Below, one piece after another: positions 11,877 to 23,319 of a stretch of 64,000 bases of DNA; position 1 is the stretch's first letter; each line of letters starts with the position of its first letter. The position numbers and the translations under genes were made by a program. The notes under the pieces were generated by a model. It did not search any database. It was not told the DNA's origin and saw only the letters and a list, made by a program, of their open reading frames with translations. Source of the DNA: Hedera helix (lineage: Eukaryota; Streptophyta; Magnoliopsida; Apiales; Araliaceae); the NCBI GenBank assembly GCA_947179155.2, contig OX359273.1:41066523-41130522 (forward strand). Reading direction: 5' to 3'.

Positions 11877-12240
11877 GGGGCTACTTGATTAGAATTTAAT
11901 GGAGTTGAATGGCTGAATCGATCAACTATTCGGTGCGTTTGTTTTGGGTTGAATGATTGAATCAGTCATATTTTTGGACCGAATAACTAAATCTAATTTT
12001 TTTGGCTGAATAAATAAGTTTCAGCTGAATGAAGTAAAAAAAATATATATATTAACAATAATATTAAATAAATTTACAACAATTTTGAATTTTTTCAGAG
12101 AGATAAAATAGTAAAAATATGTTATTCAGATGTTTTAGACATGTCACTTATCAAACAATTTTTTTTATTCAATATTCAGAAATCTATTTCGTTCAACTCA
12201 TTTAAATTATTTAAATATTTAATTTTTATTAAATACCCCC
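11877..12240. mobile_element. CTGAAT-type MITE, copy 2 (inverted relative to copy 1)
   Basis: It begins GGGGCTACTTGATTAGAATT and ends TTATTAAATACCCC. Its interior segment TTTACAACAATTTTGAAT and the following TTTTTTCAGAGAGATAAAAT match the reverse complement of 4893-5314, as does GTGCGTTTGTTT. GGCTGAAT and TTCAGCTGAATG units mark the subterminal region. It is shorter and more decayed than copy 1. Confidence 0.55.
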
Positions 12241-13035
12241 AAACTTAAAAATAATTCAAATGAGAGTAATTAGTACTAATCCTCTCAATTTATTTTAGAC
12301 GAGCACTAAATCTCGTCAAAAAAACCATAATTGTACAAGAATATCATAATTAGTACCAATCCTAAGACCAACTCGTGGCTGACCTAAACAATTTCTAATA
12401 TATCCGGCAAAAGATAAAAGTATCAGCATTTACAATATTTTATATCACTAATAATTTTTCTAGTGATGTCAATCTTTAACTTTCGCTCCTATTTAATTTG
12501 TTAAAAGGGAACCTCCTTATGCCATAATTTTTCGTTTCACTAATTATCATATAATAATAATAGGTAGGTAGTCCGAATTGACAGAAAAAGTATTAAATAA
12601 ATAAAGTCTTAAATTTCTGCCATATATATTCTCTTGTTTGTAAGTTTTAAAAGGGCAAATAAAATTTGATCAATTTTCCATTCAAAATTGAACAAAATTA
12701 GACAAGAAAAAACGTAATAATATAAACAAATCTTCTATAATCTCTGCATTATCCTTTGATTACAAGCACAAGAATATTTAATAAAAGGATAAAGTGATAA
12801 TGTAATTTTAAAACTTCATTTTCCTTTTCGTATTTTTATATAAACTAACAAAAATATCGAGGAATACTTACAAATTTTTCTTATTTTCATTAATTTCTTA
12901 ACTTAAATTTTTGGATGTTTTCTTTTTTTAATCCATATTTATAACAAGCTTGTAAACATAATAGTCATCTAGATTTTGACAAATCTAAAATTATTTGAAT
13001 ACAAGAAAAAAAAGATGAAAAAGACTCACTTTACT
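12241..13035. other. AT-rich intergenic DNA, nothing recognised
   Basis: No coding frame or repeat boundary was found. Confidence 0.4.
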
Positions 13036-13043
13036 TGAATACT

Positions 13044-14011
13044 AGGCATGTAAACGAATATATACGAATTTGAATTCAGTGATATCTATATTCGTATTCA
13101 AAAAATTAATTTCTTATCCAAATTAGTATTTGGTAGTCAACAAATTTTAAAAATACTATTCATATTCGATTTTTGAAATAATATCCGAATACGGATAATA
13201 TCTGTTATCGTTTATTTTATTTAAACGAACAAATTATTTGAATATTCGGATATCCGAATTCGTTTATCAATTATCTAATAAATAATTTATTCAAATTATC
13301 TAAAAAAAATTTTAAAACAAATTAAATAATTACTCATCACTATTTAAAGTTTGTCAAGCACGTCAATCTATCATTGTTCATAAAAATTGAACAAAATTTA
13401 AACATCTTGGAAAAAATAATCAAATTAATCATTTTTTCAATGAAAGATAATACTAATTTATTATCCACTCTTATTCTCGCATGTAAATTTTAAAAATAAA
13501 ATATTTATAACAAGCTAATAATAATAATTTTATTCTTGTAGTATATAATTTCTTCGATAAATGCTATATTTGAGATATTTTACAATTTATAATAGTAAAA
13601 AAAATTAATTAAAATTAAATAAATGTTATATTTTAAAAGTGTTATTTTTAATTTTCTAAAAGTAAAATGACATATTTTAAAAATAATTTTTATGTGATAG
13701 TAAAAATTAATTATTTTATATGTAATGGGAGTTATTTATAAAATTATGTTTACTTAATATACAATAATTGATAATTAAATTTTATGCACACACACATAAA
13801 AAATATTCAGATACAAATTTAAATAACAGATATTCGTTATCCGTCACATATATAATATTAAACGAATATGAATATGTGTATATTCATATTTTTACTCGTT
13901 TATTTGTAAATATTTTAAAATCAAATATATCTGTTTTATTTTTAAGAAAATATATAATATTTATTTATTTTTAATAAAAATACGATTTTTTTCAATTACT
14001 ATTTACATCCC
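13044..14011. mobile_element. non-autonomous hAT-type element with 8-bp target duplication
   Basis: The element starts AGGCATGTAAACGAATA and ends ATTTACATCCC; the termini are imperfect inverted repeats (ATGTAAA/TTTACAT). Both sides carry the direct repeat TGAATACT (13036-13043 and 14012-14019), the 8-bp duplication expected of hAT transposases. The interior is AT-rich, with many palindromic TATTCG/CGAATA motifs near both ends and no transposase. It therefore needs a helper element. Confidence 0.7.
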
Positions 14012-14039
14012 TGAATACTTTCTAAAGTATAATTTGTTG

Positions 14040-14360
14040 CGAGTAATTAAGTAGGCAAAGGAAAGGTGAGTAAGACCTTTTGCGGGACCCATGATTAGCG
14101 GGTTCTGCGTAAAGACCGACCGGATATAATTCTTGTGTTGACCGAGTTGTTCCCGAGATTCGAGCTGCTTCCACGTGTAATCTCGCCGTTTGATTGTAAT
14201 TTAATGAGTACTCTTTTTACTACGGGGGAGTAAAGTTTGGGTGGATTAAGAATGAATGTTGTGGCCCCACAAAGACGCGGGCGGCGTAGGATAAAGCGCG
14301 GCTGGCGTTTTTTGTGGGTCCCAGTGGTCCTCCAAATCCTTGCAGAAGATCTCACTTTTG
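14040..14360. other. GC-enriched island of unknown nature
   Basis: This patch stands out from its AT-rich surroundings, with GACGCGGGCGGCG, CCACGTG and repeated CCGACCGG-type motifs. The minus-strand frame over it (86 codons) matches no family I know. It could be a relic promoter, an old exon or an insertion. Confidence 0.3.
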
Positions 14361-15284
14361 ATTAATTTAACCGGCTGACCATTTCTTGGAAAAGTAGTAT
14401 TAATTGGGTAAAGGAAAGTAGTGCAGTATTGTTAATATATTTTTAACCTTGTAGAAAGGGAAAGGATATTTATTTGGTCAGTTTTACCATGTAAATTCAC
14501 ATATTTTTTTACTATTTATATTGATATTTCTTCGATGTGAATTTCTTTGAAAAAAATATTGTTCAAAGTCCATATAACATCAAATTTTGTACAACTATAT
14601 TCATGGGTGTGGTGCTGCGTATCTATTAGTTCAAATTGGCTATTTATATTGGACTTTATCCCCCACATTTTATTAGACATAATGCACTCATATAGAATTT
14701 TTAATTTTAATAGGCTTGAGATCACTTTCATGCAGCCTAAAATACTAACTAATTATCATATTTAATATTAATTTACATGATAATTATTATTAGAAATTAT
14801 AATCTTATTTAGAATGTGTAATTATTATAAATATAAGTGAACAATAGATGTATATGAAACAATATTATAGTATACTAAATATTTTTTTATTTTCATTGTT
14901 AACACATCTTAAAATCTATTCTTATTATCACATCAGAGCTGCCATCGAAGACCCAAATTGTCAAATATTTTTTTGTAATTTTTTTTGCACAGATTCTTGT
15001 TCAAGCCGGTGATTAAGTCTGAACAAATTCAAAGGTTAACAACGGGGACAAGAGTTCTATTTTATACATAACTTTTGCGGGAAATAAAATTTGTCTGAGA
15101 GCTTTCTTATTTGGTACTAAATAAGAGTTTCATAAAATTAGAAGATGTTCAAACGTACACTTTTCTTTATATATACTTTTAAACTCCTTAATTTTTAAAA
15201 GATATTTGTACAAGTCTAATAAATGTAATTATTTATTTTAACATTCTCTTAAATACAATATTAAGTAAATATCGCAGTTTATAG
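14361..15284. other. AT-rich intergenic DNA, nothing recognised
   Basis: Overlapping short frames on both strands at 14516-14765 lie in low-complexity DNA and are not credible genes. Confidence 0.4.
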
Positions 15285-15887
15285 GTAGGGTTGTAAATGA
15301 AGCCTGAATATTTGATATTTGTTCTAAAAAATCATATTGGTATCAAATCGAATATTATTTATATTTGTATCCGTCCAAAGTGAATATAAATATATGCATG
15401 TTCATATCCATTAATATTCATATACGTAGTATCAATATTATATGTATATAAACTTCTCATTTAATATTAGTATACAATATATGAAAGTATTTACATCAAT
15501 TGATTATACAATTTTCATAACTATTTTATGATATACGGTATAAAAAAAATTATATATATATTTGATTATATTTGGTTGATTATGCATTATTTTTAATTAT
15601 TAATTAATTAAGTGAATATTTTTTTGATTATTAATTTAATATTGTGTAAGAATTAAAAAAAAAAATTTATTTTGAATGAATGCGGATACGAATATGTATA
15701 TACCGATATTTGATATATTTATTCATGTTATATTATACAAAAAGAATATGTATAATATTTTTATTCATCGAATACGAATATAAATATTTTATATTGCATA
15801 TCTGTTGAATACATGTACCAATATGAATATTTCGGATAAGAAAATTTATTTTTGAACACAAATCGTATCTGTATCTAAAAATATTCA
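15285..15887. mobile_element. possible hAT-like non-autonomous element
   Basis: It begins GTAGGGTTGTAAATGAAGCC, like hAT ends of the AGG.ATGTAAA type seen at 13044. It contains many CGAATA/TATTCG palindromic motifs and lies between copies of TTTATAG (15278-15284 and 15888-15894). The right terminus does not pair well with the left, so the boundaries are uncertain. Confidence 0.35.
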
Positions 15888-15894
15888 TTTATAG

Positions 15895-15896
<2 letters not shown>

Positions 15897-15931
<35 letters not shown>
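15897..15931. repeat. (TA)n microsatellite
   Basis: A pure TA run adjoining the possible hAT-like element. Confidence 0.95.
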
Positions 15932-15937
<6 letters not shown>

Positions 15938-17211
15938 AATACTCTCGTAAGATGAAAAATAATTAATGTCTAATAATAACGAAAAATAATTGTTTGACAA
16001 TATAATAAAAAAAATCTCAAAACAAAAGTCGAACATCAATCTTCATAACTAGATTAAGACATCTTTCACCAACATCCTTAGAATAATAGGATATTACTGT
16101 TCCATGAATGACTTCAAAAAATAAAAAATTCTAAGTAAAAGTGGATGTAAATAACATAATCGGCCGTCTCTTTTGTTGTTAACTGTTTATTTTTATACGG
16201 CGGAAGGTGGCAGTGACGCATGATAATGGGACAGAGTTTCGCCGGCGAGTAGGCTGCGTATGGGGACAACTGGATGTGGTGAGGGACCACTTGCATTTGC
16301 GAAGAAAAACAGGGTTGCCTCATGCACGCCACGTTAATCCTCGCAAATAACAAGACTGGAGTACAATATAAGCACAATAATCTTAAAGAATATTTTAATA
16401 ATGTCTAAAATTTCTTTAATCTTTATTAAGAATTTAGCGATGGTAGTATAGTATTAGAAATTATGGTAAAAATGTAATGATAAATTTAAAATATTAGGTT
16501 ATTTTATAATAAAGATTATATTTTTAAAAAAGATATTAAAAATATTTATAATTTTAAAATTGTGAGAGTACATTATTACTTTATTATACTTCTATTAATA
16601 AAATAAACCATGAGAAAAGGAGAGTTCTTTTATTCAAAATTGAATGTAAAAAATCTAGATGCTCAAGTGAATATTTGAGAAAATAAAATGATAAATTAAA
16701 TTTTGTAGTGGCCTAAAAATAAAATGGTCTACAACTGATTATTTGACCATAATCTAGAAGGCTAGTGACCCAGTCTATATTTCCAAGTCAAATACAAACA
16801 CTACCCACAGTCTTCTAGTTACAGAATACTTGGACATATAAAGTCTAGCCAGTCATTATCGTTGTTAGAAAATTTGAACCAGTAAGAGAAATTATTCGGT
16901 GTCTTATAAATAAATAAATAATATATTTTTTTATTATTATTTAATAATAAAATTCATAAGAGATGAAATTTTTATGAATCTTATTATTATATAAAAAAAT
17001 ACATATTATTTATTTGTTTTTAGAACATTGAATACTTTTTCAACCCCTAACTAGTCATATATTTTGTCTGTTTGTGATAATTATCATTAAAATTCATTAT
17101 TTAATAAATATATTTTTAATTTTAAATAATCAAGGAGTAAATTCAAATTTGAAGGTTACTAATGGATCAATTATTTAATCACAATTAGTTGTCTAACATG
17201 TCCATATTATG
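15932..17211. other. AT-rich intergenic DNA with a small GC-richer patch
   Basis: 16150-16340 is less AT-rich and gives an 87-codon minus-strand frame without recognisable motifs. Nothing else was identified. Confidence 0.35.
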
Positions 17212-17253
17212 TGTGTGTGTGAGAGAGAGAAAAAAAAAAAAAAAAAAAAAAAA
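17212..17253. repeat. (TG)n/(GA)n run followed by poly-A
   Basis: A compound simple repeat ending in about 23 adenines. Confidence 0.85.
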
Positions 17254-17339
17254 GATTAAGAGAATAAAAAATAATGACACGATCTCAAAAAAAAAAATTA
17301 TTCCTTCTCCTTTAAGAATATAAATGTAGTATTTAATAA

Positions 17340-17640
17340 CACAGAAGTAGTATACTTGTACCTCACGGAAGTAATAGTATATTTACCCCACATAACGGCG
17401 CCGTGAAAGTATGGTAATGATGAGGGAGTGTGGTTACTTCGTTATTGGGGTCTATGCACCCTAATTGACGACCGTCAACGGTGCTACATGGAGAACGTTT
17501 GGCGCCGCCAAAGACAAACAAAAACGTAAGACCGAGGTGTGATGCCTCTGCTGCCGACATACTGCTCGTGAGGGCTGGTGCGACCATTCTACTTTTAATT
17601 TTGACTCCAACGGGCTACGCGCCACTTGGATCCCACATAA
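17340..17640. other. GC-enriched island of unknown nature
   Basis: A sharply GC-richer block, including GGCGCCGTGAAAG and GGCGCCGCCAAAG, within otherwise AT-rich DNA. The minus-strand frame of 74 codons (17363-17587) matches no known family. Confidence 0.3.
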
Positions 17641-17857
17641 TACTCCTATGAGGCTATGACTATGTCCGTGTTTTCTTTTCTTTCTGCAGAATAATTACTT
17701 TTTCCTTTTGTTGCCAAGATTCTTTCGGCAATTTTTCACTTACTTTCTTCCTTCCCAAAAACATTTTTTTTTTAAAATAAAATTTAAAACTCTCCCCATT
17801 TCAAAATAAAGTGCCATTTATAAATATTATAGATATATATTTTTTCATATATTTCTC

Positions 17858-18181
17858 TAAGACTACGCTTATTTATAAAAAATATTCTTAAAATTAAATT
17901 ATTTATATTAATTTAATATTATTTTAAATTATTTTATTTCATGAGGGGGGATTATTTTTTTTTATCATTCCTAAGACTATTTATGTGAGATTATATAATC
18001 TTATGAAAAAATTGGAATTAATAGTCCCTCTCATTTTAAGTTATTAAATAGTTTTATGAGACTAATAGTTTAATATTAAGAGATTATTAATCCCTACTAT
18101 AGAATAAAATAGTACGAAGTAGTATTAAATTAAAATAAATAATCTAATCAAAAATATTTTTTATAAACAAACGTAGTCTTA
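17858..18181. mobile_element. palindromic foldback MITE, copy 3
   Basis: It has clear terminal inverted repeats: TAAGACTACGCTTATTTATA on the left pairs with a block ending ACAAACGTAGTCTTA on the right. The interior has the same theme as the blocks at 3484 and 4084 (AAGTTATTAAATAGTTTTATGAGA and ATTAATCCC motifs, nearly palindromic). The flanks suggest a short TA or TAA target. It is the best-bounded member of its family. Confidence 0.6.
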
Positions 18182-18389
18182 AGATAATTAAGTTCTTAGT
18201 TTAATAATAGTACCATTAAAATGACAAATTAAAGTATATTTTGTTATTTTATATTATTATTATTAAGAGGTGCGCTCTTTTTTTGAAATATTTTTTTATA
18301 ATGAAATGGTGGGAGGAATTAAAGTATTATACTTTTATTATTATATTTTTTTATAATGACAAATTAAAGTACATTTTTTTTGAAATGTC

Positions 18390-19395
18390 ATTATTAGGTA
18401 TATCATGAATCGTGTGAGGAATATGAGTGATATAGATAGAATTTAACCCTTTTATATATTAAAGGGTGATATCTATAGGCCTCATGATTGAGTAGGACTA
18501 TGAAATGCATGACCATGCTCAAATAGTGATTTGTTTCATATAGTCTACTCATTGATCAAGTAAACTCAGATTAAATTATGAAAAGTATGACACATTTCAT
18601 GTCTCGAGTTTAATCTAGGATATCAAGGTTAAAAGGAATAAATTATATTGAAACATTGATAATGAAAAAAAGTTGCATCGAATCACCGATCTTATTATTA
18701 TTTGGGTAGCAGTGATGCATTACTAGATATCGCTCACTGTTTATAATTTTATAATATGATTTTAAAATTATTGCCAACATAATAATAACCTATAGGGTCA
18801 CACACTTAGAACGCAATTAAAAGAGAATTAATTTAAATTATAAGGATTTAAATATGTCAATATGATTGATACTATTTAAATTAATAGGATAACTTGCATA
18901 TATGTATATTAATTGAGTAAGACTTAATTAAGATATAATAGATATAAATTCAGATTTTATTTTTCTAATTAGATTAGGTTTTGGTTAATTTCTCTTGACT
19001 ATTATATATATATATATGATATATCAGCTGTTTTAAATGAATGAGAAAAAATCAAAAAAAAAAAAAAACCTAGCAGCTTTTAGAAAGAGACTAGAGAAAA
19101 AAATTTCAGAAAATTCAGATATTGGCGGCTAGTACCGCAGCTCCCTTTGCTGCAGATCGTATGACGATTCGCGGGGCGTTTGTGTGGATACCGTAGAGGC
19201 GCAGTTCCGTTGGATTGCGTTGATGATTCGAAACTGTTCCAGAATTTTTTATCGTTTTCATTCAAGTTCGGATAATCAGTAAAACAAATCTAAACTTCTG
19301 AATTAATATGCTTTCGCATGGATCCTGTTTTAGAGTTTCAAAAATTATTTTAAAACAATTATAATTCCGTTACTTTTATGTGCCGAAATTCCTAC
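18390..19395 (+). mobile_element. probable solo LTR, Ty1/copia type
   Basis: The block has the composition of a copia LTR: a GGTCACACACTTAGAAC segment, an AT-rich centre with a TATATATATA stretch near 19003-19015, then a GC-richer R/U5-like part with CCGCAGCTCCC, GGGCGTTTGTGTGGATACC and GTAGAGGCGCAGTTCCG. No primer-binding site, gag or pol follows, so if it is an LTR it is solitary. The exact ends and target duplication were not resolved. The call rests on resemblance, not alignment. Confidence 0.45.
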
Positions 19396-21443
19396 AGCAA
19401 TGACTATACATGTTCATAATAAGTGAAAAAATTATTTCATACTTTTGTAATAATTAAATAATATACTTTTCTTTTTCATATATTTGTGAACTTAAATACA
19501 GATGGACCCCACAAATATATGAGAGAAAGAAACATACTCTTCACTTATCCCAAAAATATAGAATAATCTATACAATAATTGGACCCCAACTTCAAGTTTG
19601 CTTATGTTTCTCATTTCCAATCAAATTACTCCCTTTCTCTTTTTTCTTCTCTTTTCTTTCTAAACAAAAATTTTAGACTTCATCTTAGACATAAAAAGGG
19701 TTCTCCTTATTAAAAAAAAAAAACTCTTTCCTAGATCTCTCTTCTTTTATTTTAATAATTTCTCTCTTTTTATAAATAAAAAAAAAATCTTTCATGAGAC
19801 TTATTTTTTTAATGATGACTAATTTCTTTCTCTTTGTGAGAGAATTTTATTATTATCTTTTGAGAATTTGCTTTCTTCGATTGGGTTAAGATTTAGATGT
19901 GAGAATTTACATATTTTATTATTACTTTTAAATTATACCTATTTTTTAGGAATATATTTGGTAACTGTTGTTACGATCGACTATTTTCCTGATTATATGT
20001 TATTATATTTTGAAAGAAGTACTATTTTAATTCTTTGTATTATAATTTTTTTTATCGTTTGTAATAATTTATAATTTAAATAAATTTTAATTAATTAGAC
20101 TGTTTAATAATAATATAAAAAGAATAATTGGACCCCAAAAGTGGGACTTTTTAGTTTCCAACACCAACCAAAAAATAGTAAACACCTTTGTTTGGCAAAT
20201 CTCACAAAACTTTTTTTTCAAAAATAAATAAATTATACTATTACAATTCAATTTTACAAATACATTTAATATTAAGGTTCAAGGAGAAATCTAAGCAAGA
20301 TCAGGGAAGTACGGAGAAAAACTAAGTAAAATTTACCTTCTTTATTTAGCATTTTTGATTAATTCTATTGAGTAGTAGACTAAACCGTAAAATCTTAAAA
20401 GGAGAGACTTCTATCATTAAATTATCGGTTTTAATTTAATCTCGCAATAACATTATTTCAGTTTAAATTATTTATTTGGAGTATATAGATATTTAAATAA
20501 GAAGTCTAATGTCTTTCTCTCTGCTGCGAAGCCTCTCGTTTGAATAAGTTTTGCACTTTGTCATGTTTGTAGTTTTAATTTTAATTCAATTTCGTCACAT
20601 ATTTATTTTATATTTTATATTTCAAGATAAAAATTCTAATTAACTTTTTACGTATATTAAGAAGAAAAAATATAATAAAATTGTTTATATTTAAATTCTT
20701 ATTTAATTACATAATTTTCTGTACCTGACTAATGATACTCTATAAATATGCATAGAGAATAAAAATATGATAATTAATATTAAAAATATTATAAGCAAGT
20801 TATTATAAAAAAATAAATTATTAAAGATAAACAGATATTTAACTTGAGACTATCTACAATAATAATAAAAAAAATTATCCTAAGATGAAAGAAATATATA
20901 TTATTTCTCTATAATCCATATCCATGATCTATACACTGCCATCATCTACGACTAATGTTACTACTTCACGTTACACTTCCATTTGTTTTTGGAATAAATC
21001 CTATTTGAAGAATACAATATATATAATCTCATACTAAAATAATTATAATACTGATAACCCTCACATTAAGAAGAATAAGAAAGTTATTACCGACTTTTAA
21101 CAGCGTACATACTTTGAATAATTTTAATATTTTTGTAAATTTAATTTCATTATTATGATATTTCATTATTATGATATTTCATTTTTGTCTTAAGTGATAA
21201 TATTTTTGTGTATAGTATAACAGAAGTATAATTTTGTGCTTGAATTAAGTAGGACACTCATTTTGGGACACATGAATTGTAATTTTACTAGTTTCATTAG
21301 TCCGAAACGATCTATATACAAGATAGTGATGACTACAGGAGGCACGAGCAATGAAAAACGGAAAAATGAACAGGAAAAAAAAGAACGTAAACGGCGTCGT
21401 TTCTTAAAATGCTACTCATAATTTTACCATCGTCGAAACAATC
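19396..21443. other. intergenic DNA downstream of the minus-strand ERF
   Basis: AT-rich, with several TTGGACCCCA motifs (about 19503, 19581, 20131) that also occur in the 62.6-63.3 kb repeats. No gene was recognised. 21250-21440 probably includes the 3' UTR of the ERF gene that ends at 21444. Confidence 0.4.
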
Positions 21444-21929
21444 TCACAGCCCCCTAGGTGGAGGCTCGTCCAAATCAATGGGCAACCCACGCCGGACAAT
21501 CCCCAAATACGCCGCCGTGCCAGAACTCTCCGACACCGGAGCCTCGCCGGAAACATCCACAGCACGTTGGCCCATACAACCCGAGGGCGAGGAGAGAGAA
21601 TTAGAGTGGTGATTCACGCCCTTGCGTACAGAAGTCTCAAGAAACTCACCGATAGCAAGACTGCCGGAAGTAGTGACGCACCGGTGGTCGGCGGAGCTGA
21701 GGTTGAGATCGAGAGAAAGCCCGGTTTCCGGCGGCGGAAAGTTGGTCTTGGCCTTGAGGCCTCTGAGAGACCTGGCAGCGCCGTCGTAAGCCAAAGCAGC
21801 CTCCTCGGGAGTATCAAAAGTGCCCAACCAAACTCTACTTCTCTTCAAAGGATCGCGTATCTCGGCGGCATAACGCCCCCATGGCCTCTTTCTCACTCCT
21901 CTGTACTGTCCCTCCCTTGTCGACTCCAT
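21444..21929 (-). CDS. short AP2/ERF transcription factor with EAR motifs (ERF group VIII type)
   Basis: An intronless 161-residue protein. The AP2/ERF domain starts almost at the N-terminus (residues 9-65), with YRGVRKRPWGRYAAEIRDP, WLGTFDT, AYD and KAKTNFP. Directly after it comes LSLDLNL (71-77), an EAR motif. The C-terminus has IDLDEPPP (151-158), a DLNxxPP-like motif with Asn changed to Asp. The domain position and overall length fit the short repressor ERFs related to Arabidopsis ERF9-ERF12. The protein should act in the nucleus, binding GCC-box promoters and lowering transcription. The ATG at 21929 lies eight codons before the domain, as usual in this group. The gene faces the plus-strand ERF at 10.2 kb, separated by mostly repeat DNA. 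Plus-strand frames over it are shadows. Confidence 0.95.
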   Translation of the reverse strand: MESTREGQYRGVRKRPWGRYAAEIRDPLKRSRVWLGTFDTPEEAALAYDGAARSLRGLKAKTNFPPPETGLSLDLNLSSADHRCVTTSGSLAIGEFLETSVRKGVNHHSNSLSSPSGCMGQRAVDVSGEAPVSESSGTAAYLGIVRRGLPIDLDEPPPRGL

Positions 21930-22690
21930 GACTTCTTTCCTTTTTTAGAGAGAGAAAGTGGCTGGATTCTAAGGTATAAGAAGATGAGGATAATTTTACC
22001 GGGATAAGTACTCCGTTCCCAAACAACAGTTTTATTTCAATATTTTTAAATTTAAAGATTAACATATATATTTATTTTATTTATGCAAGGGTCGAAAAAA
22101 TAAAAAAGATATTAATATGGTGCAGGTTGGTTACGTATGCTCCACCACTATGTTGTACGGCAGCGGCGATTGCTTTTGTCTTTCACTCATTAACTCATAT
22201 GAAAGTAGGACTTTTAAGTTTGTACTATTACTGTCTACTGCGACCCGACGATACGGGTAGATGTGAACAGGTGCAGATTATATTTATTAGTGTATAATCA
22301 CACGCGAAAGCCGGCACGTGGGTGATGAGGTGTCGTAAACTGATTGGAAGTTGCAGTGTTTGGATTCCTGTCTGTAATAAGTACTAAAATTTTAGAAAAT
22401 TATAAAATTTGATATTTTAAAAAGATAATACTAATTTTTTTAATTAATCAGATAAAATATTAATTATATTTTTTAATTTTTTTTTTCAGAACTCAATTTA
22501 TTCTCATATAAAAAAATATATTATGAAAATATCAAAAAATTATATATAAAATATTAGTTTTTTTTTTTTGATAGTTATACAAATATTAAGTAGTTTCCAT
22601 ACTGTATCTGTAGTGTATGTATTATACTATACTCCACTCTTTGGAAGTTGTGCGTAGCAGTATATGTCAGGCGTTCCCACGTGGTGACAC
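21930..22690 (-). promoter_or_regulatory. upstream region of the minus-strand ERF with two G-boxes
   Basis: G-box cores CACGTG lie at 22315-22320 (in GGCACGTGGG) and 22678-22683 (in CCCACGTGGTG), about 390 and 750 bp upstream of the start codon. A CT-rich leader precedes the ATG. No strong TATA box was seen; TCTTATACC near 21975 is a weak candidate. G-box dependence, for example on ABA or light, is inference. Confidence 0.4.
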
Positions 22691-23045
22691 ACATAGTATA
22701 ATACATTACGTGGTGTGATAGTTTTAGGAGACACACAGCTAGCTCTTCCGAGTTGACTCATCAATTCTGCTTCTGTCCGTGTACTACTCAGTTTCTTCCT
22801 TGCGTTATTTCTCTCACTTGTTCCTCCATTCCGACGATTTGAAAATGAGCTTGTCAAACGTACCCGAAGTTTAATTTGATTTATAATCTTGCTTGTGGTT
22901 TCCAGATAAAGTTCAATGAAAACAGTAGCATAACCAAATAATCTTCTTGGGAATGTTTTTTTTACTACTTTTATAATCTCATTAAAAATACTAATCTTTT
23001 CTTCGGCGGAGGAAGTCTCTAAATAGGTTAGTCCATTAATAATGG
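22691..23045. other. intergenic DNA, nothing recognised
   Basis: Contains a 76-codon minus-strand frame (22627-22857) without motifs. Confidence 0.3.
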
Positions 23046-23319
23046 TAATGGATTTGGCTATTGTGAAGTTGGCATCGGCCGATCATCAGTCGGTAAGTAA
23101 CTCTATTGCCGACACGTGGCACAAATAGCAAATTAATGGCCAAATTTTGTGTTCGGGCGACGTGTTTTTATGTTCGATGAAAAACCTTCTTTTTCTCAAA
23201 TTTGAATTCTCAATAACTTGGCCATTGATTTGTTATCCGCACGACGTGTCAGCAATGAAGTTGTTCACCGACTGACCGGTAGTCGATTAGTGCCAACTTC
23301 ATAGTAGCCGAATCCATTA
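23046..23319. mobile_element. foldback MITE carrying a G-box
   Basis: Inverted termini TAATGGATTTGGCTATTGTG and its counterpart ending AGTAGCCGAATCCATTA enclose longer complementary arms (GAAGTTGGCA... and ...TGCCAACTTC). The arms include GACACGTGGC at 23111-23120 and the opposing CGACGTGTCAGC. There is no coding capacity. The flanks share ATAATG, but a clean target duplication is not certain. Confidence 0.6.

Noticed and set aside
21567..22065. Frames overlapping the short ERF gene on both strands
   Set aside because: They lie over the AP2 coding region and its leader in other frames and show no motifs of their own.
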